Positions 43,121 to 53,791 of a stretch of 64,000 nt of DNA are shown one piece after another. This DNA comes from Budorcas taxicolor (Eukaryota > Chordata > Mammalia > Artiodactyla > Bovidae): the NCBI RefSeq assembly GCF_023091745.1, contig NC_068910.1:51509272-51573271 (forward strand). Reading direction: 5' to 3'. A model generated the notes under the pieces. That model saw nothing but the letters and a program-made list of their open reading frames with translations. It had not been told where the DNA came from and ran no database searches. The position numbers and the translations under genes were made by a program. Each line of letters opens with the position of its first letter. The first letter of the stretch is position 1.

Positions 43121-43395
43121 GAAGGACTGATATTGAAGCTGAAACTCCAATATTTTGGCCACCTGATGCTAAGAGCTGACTCATTTGAAAAGACCCTGAT
43201 GTTGGGAAAGATTGAGGGCAAGAGGAGAAGAGGACAACAGATGGTGAGATGGTTGGATGGCATCACCGACTCAATGGACATGAAGTTGAGTGAACTCCGG
43301 GAGTTGGTGATGGACAGGGCGGTCTGGCATGCTGCAGTTCATGGAGTCGGCAAAGAGTCGGACACAACGGAGAGACTGAACTGAACTGAACTGAA
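43121..43395 (+). mobile_element. BovB 3' fragment nested in L1
   Basis: A 275-bp 5'-truncated BovB starts GAAGGACTGATATTGAAGC and ends in CTGAACTGAACTGAA. The L1 target is duplicated as TATTCCATTG (43111-43120) and TGTTCCATTG (43396-43405). The BovB 5' junction shares CATTG with its own consensus, i.e. microhomology. Confidence 0.94.
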
Positions 43396-43396
43396 T

Positions 43397-44716
43397 GTTC
43401 CATTGTGTATATGTACCACAATCTTCTTTATCCAACAGATGTCTGTTGATGGACATCTAGGTTTCTTCCACGTTCTAGCTATTGCAAATAGTGCTGCAAT
43501 GAACAATGGGATACATGTGTCTTTTTCAATTTTGATTTCCTCAGGGTATATGCCTAGGAATGGAATTGCTGGATCATATGGTGGTTCTATTCTTAGTTTT
43601 TTAAGGCATCTCCATACCATCTTCCATAGTGGCTGTATCAATTTACATTCCCACCAACAGTGTAAGAGCATTCCCTTTTCTCCACACCCTCTCCAGCATT
43701 TATTGTTTGTAGACTTTTTGATAATGGTCATTCTGACCAGTGTGAGGTGACATCTCATTGTGATTTGATTTGCATTTTTCTAATAATGAGCGATGTTGAG
43801 CATTTTTTCATGTGTTTGTTAGCCATCTGTATGTCTTCTTTGGATAAATGTCTGTTTAGGTCTTTTCCCCACTATTTGATTGGGTTGTTTCTTTTTCTGG
43901 CATTGAGCTGCATGTGCTGCTTGTATATTTTGGAAATTAATCCTCTGTCTGTTGTTTCATTTGCTATTATATTCTCCCATTCTGAGGGTTGTCTGTTCAC
44001 CTTGCTTATAGTTTCCTTTGCTATGTAAAAGCATTTAAGTTTAATCAGGTCCCACTTGTTTACTTTTTTTCTTATTTCCATTACTCTAAGAGGTGGTCAT
44101 AGATGATCTTGCTTTAATTTATGTCATCGAGTGTTCTGCCTATGTTTTCCTCTAAGAGTTTATAGTTTCTGGTCTTACGTTTAGGTCTTTGATCCATTTT
44201 TAGTTTATCTTTGTGTATGGTGTTAGGAAGTGTTCTAATTTCATTCTTTTACAAGTAGCTGTCCAGTTTTCCCAGCACCATTTATTAAAGAGGCTGTCTT
44301 TGCCCCATTGTATATTTTTGCCTCCTTTGTCAAATATAAGGTACCCAATAGGTGCATGGGTTTATTTCTGGGCTTTCTATCTTGTTCCATTGGTATATGT
44401 TTCTGTTTTTGTGCCAGTACCATACTTGTATTATTAACTGTAGCTTTGTAGTATAATTTGAAGTCAGAAAGGTTGATTCCCCCAACTCCATTCTCTTTCT
44501 CAAACCTGCTTTGGCTATATGGGGTCTTTTGTGTTTCCATATGAATTGTGAAAGGTTTTGTTCTAGTTCTGTGAAAAATGTCATTGATAATTAGATAGGG
44601 ATAGCATCGAATCTGTAGATTGCATTTGGTAGTATAGTCATTTTCACAATAGTGATTCTTCCTACTTGGAACATGGAATATCTCTCCATCTGTTTATGTC
44701 AGCTTTGAATTATATC
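43397..44716 (-). mobile_element. L1 ORF2 C-terminal part
   Basis: Reverse L1 continues from the ORF2 end toward RT. It is broken into several frames by shifts. It stops near 44716, where a large BovB-containing block is inserted, and resumes at about 49567. Confidence 0.92.
43400..43758 (-). pseudogene. L1 ORF2p C-terminal fragment
   Basis: The minus strand encodes the conserved L1 ORF2p C-terminal cysteine-rich part: a TNNKCWRGCGEKGMLLHCWW-type phrase near the N-terminus of the fragment, then a WKMVWRFLKKL-like stretch (here WKMVWRCLKKL), and a PPYDPAIPFLGIYP phrase. It is linked to RNA binding and retrotransposition efficiency in active L1. Further 5' pieces lie in other frames (43872-44081, 44241-44540), so the gene is dead. 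Confidence 0.88.
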
Positions 44717-45632
44717 ATTCAGTTCAGTTTATTCACTCAGTTGTGTCTAACTCTTTGAGACCCAATGGACTGCAGCATGCCAGGCCTTCCTGTCCATTAC
44801 CAACTCCTGGAATTTACTCAAACTCATATCCATTGAGTCAGTGATGCCATCCAACCATTTCATCGTCTGTCATCCCCTTCTCCTCCCACCTTCAATCTTT
44901 CCCAGCATCAGGGTCTTTTCAAATGAGTCAGTTCTTCACATCAGGTGGCCAAAGTATTGGAGTTTTAGCTTCAGCATTAGTCCTTCTAATGAATATTCAG
45001 GACTGATTTCCTTTAGAATGGACTGGTTGGATCTCCTTGCTGTCTAAGGGACTCTGAGGAGGCTTCTCTAACACCACAGTTCAAAAGCATCAATGTTTCA
45101 GTGCTCAGCTTTCTTTATAGTCCAACTCTCACATCTATACATGACTACTGGAGAAACCATAGTTTTGACTAGAAGGACCTTTATTGGCAAAGTAATCTCT
45201 CTTCTTTTTAATATGCTGTCTAAGTTGGTCATAACTTTTCTTCCAAGGAGCAAGCATCTTTAAAATTCATGAATACAGTCACCATCTACGGTGATTTTGG
45301 AGCCCCCCAAAATAAAGTCTCTCACTATTCCCAATGTTTCCCCATCTGTTTTGCCATGAAGTGATGGGACCAGATGCCATGATCTTAGTTTTCTGAATGT
45401 TGACTTTTAAGCCAACATTTTCATTCTCCTCTTTCACTATCATCAAGAGGCTCTTTAGTTCTTCTTTGATTTCTGCCACAAGTGTGGTATCATCTGCATA
45501 TCTGAGGTTCTTGAAATCTCTCCTGGCAATCTTGATTCCAGCTTGTGCTTCATTAGTCCAGCATTTCTCATGATGTACTCTGCATATAAGTTAAATAAGC
45601 AGGGTGACAATAGACAGCCTTGACATACCTTT

Positions 45633-46316
45633 TCACGATTTGGAACCAGTCTGTTGTTCCCCTCCAGTTCTAACTGTTGCTTCTTGACCTGCATACAGAT
45701 TTCTCAGGAGGCAGGTCAGGTGATCTGGTATTCCCATCACTTTAAGAATTTTCCAGTTTGCTCTGATCCACACAGTTAAAGACTTTGGCATAGTCAATAA
45801 AATAGAAGTAGATGTTTTTCTGGAACTGTGATGCTTTTTCGAACATCCAGTGAATGTTGGCAATTTGATCTCTGGTTCCTCTGCCTTTTCAAAACCAGCT
45901 TGAACATCAGGAAGTTTATGGTTCACATATTGCTGAAGCCTGGCCTGGAGAAATTTGAGCATCACTTTAGTAGCGTGTGAGATGAGTGCAATTGTGCAGT
46001 AGTTTGAACATTTTTTGGCATTGCCTTTCTTTGGGATTGGAATGAAAACTGACCTTTCCCAGTCCTGTGGCCACTGCTGAGCTTTCCAAATTTGCTGGCA
46101 TATTGAGTGCAGCACTTTCACAGCATCATCTTTCAGGATTTGAAATAGCTCAACTGGAACTCCATCACCTCCACTAGCTTTGTTCGTAGTGATGTTTTCT
46201 AAGGTCCACTTGACTTGGCATACCAGGATGTCTGGCTCTAGGTGGCTGATCACACCATCATCATTATGTGGGTCATGAAGATCTTTTTGTACAGTTCTTC
46301 TGTGTATTCTTGCCAC
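45633..46316 (-). pseudogene. BovB RT N-terminal fragment (227 aa)
   Basis: Begins in the endonuclease-RT linker and reads through LEPDILVCQVKW, NKASGGDGVPVELFQILKDD, and FIPIPKKGNAKKCSNYCTIALISH (RT motif 1-2 region). It then frameshifts near motif A. The catalytic YADD region lies in another frame, so the enzyme is broken. Confidence 0.85.
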
Positions 46317-47324
46317 CTCTTCTTAATATCTTCTGCTTCTGTTACGTTGATACTGTTTCTGTTCTTTATTGTGCCCATCTTTGCATGAAATGTTCCCTTG
46401 GTATCTCTGATTTTCTTGAAGAGATCTCTGGTCTTTCTCATTCTATTGTTTGCCTCTATTGTTTTGTATTGATCACTGAGGAAGACGTTCTTATTTCTCC
46501 TTTCTATTCTTTGGAACTCTGCATTCAAATGGATATATCTTTGCTTTTCTCCTTTGCCTTTTGCTTCTCTCTTCACAGCTATTTGTAAGGCCTCCTCAGA
46601 TAACCATTTTGCCTTTTTGCATTTCTTTTTCTTGGAGAGGGTCTTGATCACTGCATCCTGTACAATGTCATGAACCTCTGTTCAAAGTTCATCAGGCACT
46701 TTTTCTATCAGATCTAATCCCTTAAATCTATTTCTCACTTCCACTGTATAATCCTAAGGGATTTGATTTAGATCATACCAGAATAGTCTAGTGGTTTTCC
46801 CTACTTTGTTCAATTTAAGTCTGAATTTGACAATAAGGAGTTCATGATCTGAGCCACAGTCAGCTCCAGGTCTTGTTTTTGCTGACTGTATAGATCTTCT
46901 TCATATTTGGCTGCAAGGAATATAATCAATCTGACTTCGGTGTTGACCATCTGGTGATGTCCATGTGTACAGTCTTCTCTTGTGTTGTTGGAAGAGGCTG
47001 TTTGCTATGACTAGTACATTCTCTTGGCAGAACACTATTAGCCTTTGCCCTGTTTCATTCTGTACTCCAAGGCCAAATTTGCCTGTTACTCTAGGTATTT
47101 CTTGACTTCCTACTTTTGCATTCTAGTCCCTTATAATGAAAAGGACATCTTTTTTGGGTGTTAGTTCTAGAAGGTCTTGTAGGTCTTCATAAAACTGTTC
47201 AACTTCAGTTTCTTCAGCATTACTGGTCGGAGCATGGGCTTGGATTACCGTGATATAGAATGGTTTGCCTTGGAAATGAACAGAGATCATTCTCATTTTT
47301 GAGACTGCATCCAAGTACTGCATT

Positions 47325-47690
47325 TCAGACTCTTTTTTTGACTATGATTCCTACTCCATTTGTTCTAAGGGATTCTTGCCCACAGTAGTAGATATAGTGG
47401 TCATCTGAGTTAAATTCACCTATTCTAGTCCGGTTTAGTTCACTGATACCTAAAATGTTCACTCTTACCATCTTCTGTTTGACCACTTCCAATTTAGCTT
47501 GATTCATGGACCTAACATTCCAGGTTCCTATGCAATATTGCTCTTTACAGCTTTGGATTTTACTTCCATCACCAGTCACATCCACAACTGAGTGTTGTTT
47601 TTGCTTTGGCTCTGTCCCCATATTTTCTGGAGTTATTTCTCCACTGATCTCCAGTAGCATATTGGACACTGACTGCCCTGAGGAGTTCAT
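47325..47690 (-). pseudogene. BovB AP-type endonuclease N-terminus
   Basis: Shows the leader and the first endonuclease motif GTWNVRSMNQAKLEVVK, then the ISEL and GEFNSDDHYIYYCGQES phrases typical of the BovB nicking domain. The next part of the domain continues in a separate frame (47123-47323, with PFYITVIQAHAPTSNAEETE). Confidence 0.85.
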
Positions 47691-48032
47691 CTTTCAGTGT
47701 TCTATCTTTTTGCCATTCCATACTGTTCATGGAGTTCTCAAGGCCAGAATACTGAAGTGGTTTGCCATTCCCTTCTCCAGTGGACCACGTTGTGTCAGAT
47801 CTCTCCACCACGACCTGTTTCTCTTGGGTGGCCCTGCAGGGCATGGCCTATAGTTCCATTGAGTTAGACAAGGCTATAGTCCATGTGATCAGATTAGTTA
47901 GTTTTCTGTGACTGTGGTTTTCATTCTGTCTGCCCTATGATGGGGAAGGATAGGAGGCTTATGGAAGCTTCCTGATGGGAGAGACTGGCTGATGGGGGAA
48001 ACTGGGTCTTGTTCTGATGGGTGGGGCCATGC

Positions 48033-49286
48033 TCAGTTCAGTTCAGTTCAGTCACTTAGTCGTGTCCAACTCTTTGTGACTCCATGAACCACAGCACGCC
48101 AGGCCTCTCTGTCCATCACCAACCCCCAGAGTCCACCCAAACCAATGTCCATTGAGTCAGTGATGCCTTCCAACCATCTCGTCCTCTGTCGTCCCTTTTT
48201 CCTCCTGACCTCAATCTTTTCCAGCATCAAGGTCTTTTCAAATGAGTCAGCTCTTCCCATCAGGTGGCCAAAATATTGGAGTTTCAGCTTTAGCATCAGT
48301 CCTTCCAATAAACACCTAGGACTGATCTCCTTTAGGATGGACTGGTTGGATCTCCTTGCATTCCAAGGGACTCTCAAGAGTCTTATCCAACACCACAGTT
48401 TAAAAGCATCAGTTCTTCAGTGCTCAGCTTTCTTTATAGTTGAATTCTTACATCCATACATGGCCACAGGAAAAACCATAGCCTTGACTAGACTGACCTT
48501 TTTTGGCAAAGTAATGTCTCTGCGGCTGTCTAGATCGGTCAAAACTTTCCTTCCAAGGAGTAAGCATCTCTTAATTTCATGGCTGCAATCACCATCTGCA
48601 GGGGTTTGGGAGCCCAAAAAATAAAGTCTGACACTGTTTCCACTGTTTCCCCATCGATTTCCCATGAAGTGCTGAGACCAGATGCCACGATCTTAGTATT
48701 CTGAATGTTGAGCTTTAAGCCAACTTTTTCACTCTCCTCTTTCACTTTCATCAAGAAGCTCTTTAGTTCTTCTTCACTTTCTGCCATAAGGGTGGTGTCA
48801 TCTGCATATCTCAGGTTCTTGATATTTCTCCCGGCAAGCTTGATTCCAGCTTGTGCTTCCTCCAGCCCAGCGTTTCTCATGATGTACTCTGCATATAAGT
48901 TAAATAAGCAGGGTGACAATAGACAGCCTTGATGTACTCCTTTTCCTATTTGGAACCAGTCTGCGGTTCCATGTCCAATTCTAACTGTTGCTTCTTGACC
49001 TGCATACAGATTTCTCAGGAGGCAGGTCAGGTGGTCTGGTATTCCCATCTCTTTCAGAATTTTCCACAGTTTATTGTGATCCACACAGTCAAAGGCTTTG
49101 CTATAGTCAATAAAGCAGAAATAGATGTTTTTTTCTGGAACTCTCTTGCTTTTTCGATGATCCAGCGAATATTGGCAATTTGATCTCTAGTTCCTATGCC
49201 TTTTCTAAAGCCAGCTTGAACATCTGGGAGCTCACAGTTCATGTATTGCTGAAACCTGGCTTGGAGAATTTTAAGCATTACTTTAC
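48033..49286 (-). mobile_element. BovB LINE, 5'-truncated, abutting another BovB
   Basis: A 1.25-kb reverse BovB whose tail (plus CAGTTCAGTTCAGTTCAG) starts immediately at the 5' end of the previous BovB. Homology ends at about 49286 after the codons for KVMLKILQ. It may have inserted into, or next to, the 5' leader of its neighbour. Confidence 0.94.
48539..49084 (-). pseudogene. BovB RT fragment with intact YADD
   Basis: A 181-residue open part of RT. It holds the PDHLTCLLRNLYAGQ, QGCLLSP and YADD (residues 93-96, bases 48797-48808) phrases and ends in a frameshift after FIFWAPK. The preceding motif A lies in a different frame, and the thumb is on 48417-48665. Confidence 0.85.
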
Positions 49287-49566
49287 GCTGCTCCAGCAAT
49301 GCTCCACCCATGCTACTGTTGGTAAAGCTGGAAGGCATCCTTGGAGGTCCTCTCAATGATGCTCCCCATTTTACTGCTGAGGAAACTGCAGAACTGACTC
49401 AAAACTTTTGTTATTTCAATTACGCAAAACTGACTGTTGCTATTATTTTTGTGAGATTAGAGAGCCTGATTGTCTAAGTTTTTCCTAAAACTTTGGCTTT
49501 TCATGAAAATCTTAGTCCCTACAAAAGTGAGCTTTTAATAAGTATTTGCTATTTGAAATTTGTCAG
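49287..49566. other. Orphan 280-bp segment between BovB and L1
   Basis: Neither BovB nor L1 by inspection, yet it lies inside the block that splits one L1 copy. It contains CATTTTACTGCTGAGGAAAC, a MIR-like phrase, which could mean carried host DNA. Its origin is unknown. Confidence 0.6.
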
Positions 49567-49945
49567 TTTGAAATTTCTTTCATTAGTGTCTTGTAACTTT
49601 CTGTGTACAGTTCTTTTGTCTCCTTGGGTAAGTTTACTCCTAGATATTTAATTCTTTTTGTTGCAATGGTGATTGGGATTGATTCCTTAATTTCTCTGAT
49701 TTTCCATTGTTAGTATATAGAAATGCAAGTGATTTCTCTGTCTTTATTTTGTATCCTGCAACTTTGCTAAATTCACTGATTAGCTCTAGTAATTTTCTGA
49801 TACTATCTTTAGGGTTTTCTATGTACAGTATATCATCTGCAAACAGTGAAAGCTTTACTTCTTCTTTTCTAACCTGGATTCCTTTTAATTATTTTTCTTC
49901 TCCGATTGCTGTAGCTAGGACTTCCAGAACTATGGTGAATAATAG

Positions 49946-50158
49946 TCAGGAAGGTGAGCACCCTTGTCTTGTTCCTGATGTTAAGGGGAATGCTTTCAGT
50001 TTTTCACCATTGAGAATAATGTATGCTGTAGGCTTATCACATATGGCCTTTATTATGTTGAAGTAGGTTCCTTCTATGCCCATTTTTTGAAGAATTTTAA
50101 TCATAAATGGGTGCTGAATTTTGTCAAAGTCTTTTTCTGCATCTATTGAGCTTATCAT
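49946..50158 (-). pseudogene. L1 ORF2p RT palm fragment
   Basis: Reads ISSIDAEKDFDKIQHPFM (RT motif A, D-A-E-K-D-F-D), then TRQGCSPS (the usual TRQGCPLSP with a frame loss). The FADD catalytic box follows in another frame at 49832-49843. Frame breaks make it inactive. Confidence 0.85.
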
Positions 50159-50311
50159 ATGGTTTATCTTTCAACTTTTTAATATGATGTATCACATTGA
50201 TTGATTTGCATATATTGAAAAATCCTTGCATCCCTGCAATAAACCCAACTTGTGTTGCTGAATTCTGTTTGCTAAAATTTTGTTGAGGATTTTTGCATCT
50301 ATGTTCAACTG

Positions 50312-50641
50312 TTACATTGGCCTGCAGTTTTCCTTTTTTGTGTTGTCCTTTGGTATCAAGGTGATGGTGCCCTTGTAGAATGAGTTTGAAAGTGTTTCTT
50401 CCCCTGCGATTTTCTGAAAGAGTTTTAGAAGGATAGGCATTAGCTCTTCTCTAAATGTTTGATAGAATTCTCCTGTGAAGCGATCTGGTCCTGGCCTTTT
50501 GTTTTTTGGGAGATTTTTTAAAATCACAACTTCAATTTCAGTGCTTGTAATTGGGTTATTCATAATTTCTATTTCTTCCTGGTTCAGTTTTGGAATATTG
50601 AACTTTTCTAAGAATCTGTCCATTTCTTCCAGGTTATCCAT
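50312..50641 (-). pseudogene. L1 ORF2p pre-RT fragment
   Basis: Contains LNQEEIEIMNNPITSTEIE, KRPGPDRFTGEFYQTFREEL and TLIPKDNTKKENCRPM, the L1 region just before RT motif A. It is open for 109 residues. Confidence 0.85.
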
Positions 50642-51206
50642 TTCCTTGCCATATAGTTGTTCATAATAGGCTCTTATAATCCTCTGTATTTCTGCATTGT
50701 CTGTTGTAACCTCTCCTTTTTCATTTCTAATTTTGTTGGTTTGATTCTTCTCTTTTTCTTGATGAATCTGTCCAAAGGTTTGTCAATTTTGCTTATCTTC
50801 TGAAAGAACCAGCTTTTAGTTTTATTAATCTTTACTATTGTTTCTTTCACTTCTTTTTCATTTTATTTCTTCTCGAATCTTTAGGATTTCTTTCCTCCTA
50901 CTAATTTTGGGGTGTTTTTGTTCTTTTTCCAGTTGTTTTAGGTGTAAAGTTAGGTTGTCTATTCAATGTTTTCCTTGTTTCTTGAGGTAGGATCATATTG
51001 CTATAAACTTCTCTCTTAGAACTGCTTTTGCTGCATCCCATAGGTTTTGAGTTGTCCTGTTTTCATTGCCATTTGTTTCTAAAAATGTTTTGATTTCCCT
51101 TTTTTGATTTCTTCCATAACCTGTTGGTCATTTAGAAGTGTATTGTTTAATCTCCACGTGTTTGTGTTTCTTACAGTTTTTTTTTTCTTGTGATTAATAC
51201 CTAGTC

Positions 51207-51731
51207 TCATAGCACTGTGGTTGGAAAAGATGCTTGATACAATTTCAACTTTCTTAAATTTCCTGAGGCTTGATCTGTGACCCAAAATGTATCTATGCTG
51301 GAGAATGTTCCATGTGCACTTGAGAGGAAAGTGTATTCTGCATTTGGATGGAATGTCCTGAAGATATCAATAAGATTCATCTCATCTAATAAGGCTTGTA
51401 TTTCCTCATTCATTTTCTGTTTTGATGATCTGTCCATTGGCATGAATGGGTTGTTAAAGTCTCCTACTATTATTGTGTTACTATCAATTTCTCCTTTTAT
51501 GTCTGTTAGTGTTTCTCTTATGTTTTGAGAGGCTTCTATGTTGGGTGCATAGATATTTACAATTGTTATGTCTTCCTCTTGGATTGATCCCTTGATGATT
51601 ATGTAATGTCCTTCAGTAATTGTGTTTTTTGTCTCTGTATGTTTATTCTTTAATTCTTCTAGGTCTTTGTCAATTGATTCTTGCATTTTCTCCATTTTGT
51701 TTTCAAGGTTTTTGATCATCTTTACTATCAT
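51207..51731 (-). pseudogene. L1 ORF1-ORF2 in-frame fusion fragment (174 aa)
   Basis: Residues 1-40 are the ORF1p N-terminal coiled coil (MIVKMIKNLENKMEKMQES..., ending ..TETKNTITE). Residue 41 onward is the ORF2p endonuclease (GHYIIIKGSIQEEDITIVNI, GDFN at 90-93, SSAHGTFSSID at 137-147). The switch is in frame at about 51611-51614. The missing part includes the ORF1p RNA-binding and C-terminal domains and the first part of the endonuclease. The frame ends by a shift; related text continues at 51079-51285. Confidence 0.8.
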
Positions 51732-52537
51732 TATTCTGAATTCTTTTTAAGGTAGTTTGCCTATTTCCTCTTCATTTATTTGGACTTCTGTGTTTCTAAT
51801 TTGTTCCTTCATTTGCATAATATTTCTCTGCCTTTTCATTATATGTATGTTTTTAACTTATTTTGTTTGAGGTCTCCTTTTCTGAGGTTTTAAGTTTGAA
51901 TTATTTCTTCCTTTTGGTTTCTGCCCTGCTAAGATTGATCCAGTGGTTTGTGTAAGCTTCATATAGGGTGAGATTTCTGCTAAACTTTTTGTTTGTTTCT
52001 TTGTTTCTCCTCTGATGGGCAAGGCCAAGTGGAGTGGTAATCCTGTCTGCTGATGATCCTGATTGCTGATGGTTTGTATTTTTGTTCTGTTTATTGTTTA
52101 GATGAGGCATCCTGCACAGGGTGCTACTGGTGGTTGGGTGATGCCAGGTCTTGTATTCAAGTGGTGTGATATCTCACTATTTGACACTTCCTAGGGTTAG
52201 TTCTCTGGTAGTCTAGAGTCTTGGAGTCAGTGCTCCCACTCCAAAGGCCCATGGCTTGATATCTCTATCTTTTCTGCCCTCTGGTGTGGCCTCAATAACT
52301 TGATGATTCCAAGCTTCCCCAAGGTTTCTCTTGACTGAATGCCTTTTCAGTATATCATGACCCAGCCACGCAAAGAGGTACCTGCTGAGCTTGGGCCAGG
52401 TTGCCATGCTCAGGCTCACCCGGCCTCTCTATGGTCATGAGCTGTGACACAGAATCTAGCTCGCTGCTGTCTTTACTGTCCATGAGGATGCGACCACATC
52501 TCCCCTCTTGAATACTCTCCCATTCCTTGCTTCCCTA
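51732..52537 (-). other. L1 5' leader region
   Basis: Lies upstream of the ORF1 start on the minus strand and is probably the L1 5' UTR. It contains short open stretches (51901-52110, 52213-52419) with no known domain. Internal promoter activity of L1 would reside here if intact. Confidence 0.6.
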
Positions 52538-52759
52538 TTCAGTTCAGTTCAGTTCAGTCACTCAGTCGTGTCCGACTCCTTGCGACCCCATGAATCGCAG
52601 CACGACAGGCCTCCCTGTCCGTCACCAACTCCCAGAGTTCACTCAGACTCATGTCCATCGAGTCTGTGGTGCCATCCATCCATCTTATCCCCAGTCGTCC
52701 CCTTCTCCTACTGCCCCAGTCCCTCCCAGCATCAGAGTCCTTTCCAATGAGTCAACTCT

Positions 52760-53791
52760 TCACATGAGATGGCCAAAGTACTGGAGTTTCAGCTTTAGCA
52801 TCATTCCCTCCAAAGAAATCCCAGGGCTGATCTCCTTCAGAATGGACTGGTTGGATCTCCTTGCAGTCCAAGGGACTCTCAAGAGTCTTCTCCAACACCA
52901 CAGCTCAAAAGCATCAATTCTTCGGTGCTCAGCCTTCTTCACAGTCCAACTCTCACAACCATACATGACCACAGGAAAAACCATAGCCTTGACTAGACGG
53001 ACTTTTGTTGGCAAAGTAATATCTCTGCTTTTGAATATGCTACCTAGGTTGGTCATAACTTTTCTTCCAAGAAGTAAGCGTCTTTTAATTTCATGCCTGC
53101 AATTACCATCTGCAGTAATTTTGGAGCACAAAAAAATAAAGTCTGACACTGTTTCCACTGTTTCCCCATCTATTTCCCATGAAGTGATGGGACCAGATGC
53201 CATGATCTTCATTTTCTTAATGTTGAGCTTTAAGCCAACTTTTTCACTCTCCTCTTTCACTTTCATCAAGAGGCTTTTTAGTTCCTCTTCACTTTCTGCC
53301 ATAAGGGTGGTGTCATCTGCATATCTCAGGTTCTTGATATTTCTCCCAGAAAGCTTGATTCCAGCTTGTGTTGCTTCCAGTCCAGCGTTTCTCATGATGT
53401 ACCCTGCCTTTAAGTTAAATAAGCAGGGTGACAATATACAGCCTTGATGTACTCCTTTTCCTCTTTGGAACCAGTCTGTTGTTCTATGTCCAGTTCTAAC
53501 TGTTGCTTCCGGACCTGCATACAGATTTCTCAGGAGGCAGGTCAGGTGGTCTGGTATTCTCATCTCTTTCAGAATTTTCCACAGTTTATTGTGATCCACA
53601 CAGTCAAAGGCTTTGGCATAGTCAATAAGGCAGAAATAGATGGTTTTCTGGAACTCTCTTGCTTTTTCCATGATCCAGCAGATGTTGGCAATTTGATCTC
53701 TGGTTCCTCTGCATTTTCTAAAACCAGCTTGAACATCAGGAAGTTCACGGTTCACATACTGCTGAAGCCTGGCTTGGAGAATTTTGAGCAT
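52760..53791 (-). pseudogene. BovB reverse transcriptase, 343-aa open part
   Basis: Covers almost the whole RT: QAGFRKCRGTRDQIANICW (21-39), motif A LIDYAKAFDCVDH (55-67), QGCILSP (116-122), YADD (157-160), and the thumb with VFPVVMYGCESWTVKKAEH. The C-terminal basic tail is cut by a frameshift. A start at MLKILQAR is internal to the normal BovB polyprotein, so this is a piece of a larger product. Confidence 0.88.

Larger units (their letters stand above)
44717..48032 (-). mobile_element. BovB LINE, near full length, inserted in L1
   Basis: About 3.3 kb in reverse. The order is 3' tail (plus TTCAGTTCAGTTTATTCACT), RT, linker, endonuclease (47123-47690), then the 5' leader ending near GGTGGGGCCATGC. 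Frameshifts and stops break the polyprotein into at least six pieces, so it is inactive. It sits with a second BovB in a 4.85-kb block that splits the L1. Confidence 0.93.
49567..52537 (-). mobile_element. L1, 5' portion, internally deleted
   Basis: In reverse: ORF2 RT (49567-50700), downstream endonuclease part (about 51080-51610), then directly the ORF1 N-terminal region (51615-51731) and the 5' leader up to the next BovB at 52538. The ORF1 C-terminal half, the inter-ORF region and the ORF2 start are missing. It joins the L1 at 43397-44716 across the inserted block. Confidence 0.88.

Noticed and set aside
44241..44540. Separate gene in the L1 nest
   Set aside because: The text is L1 ORF2p (NLSDFKLYYKATV-type phrase) in a broken frame.
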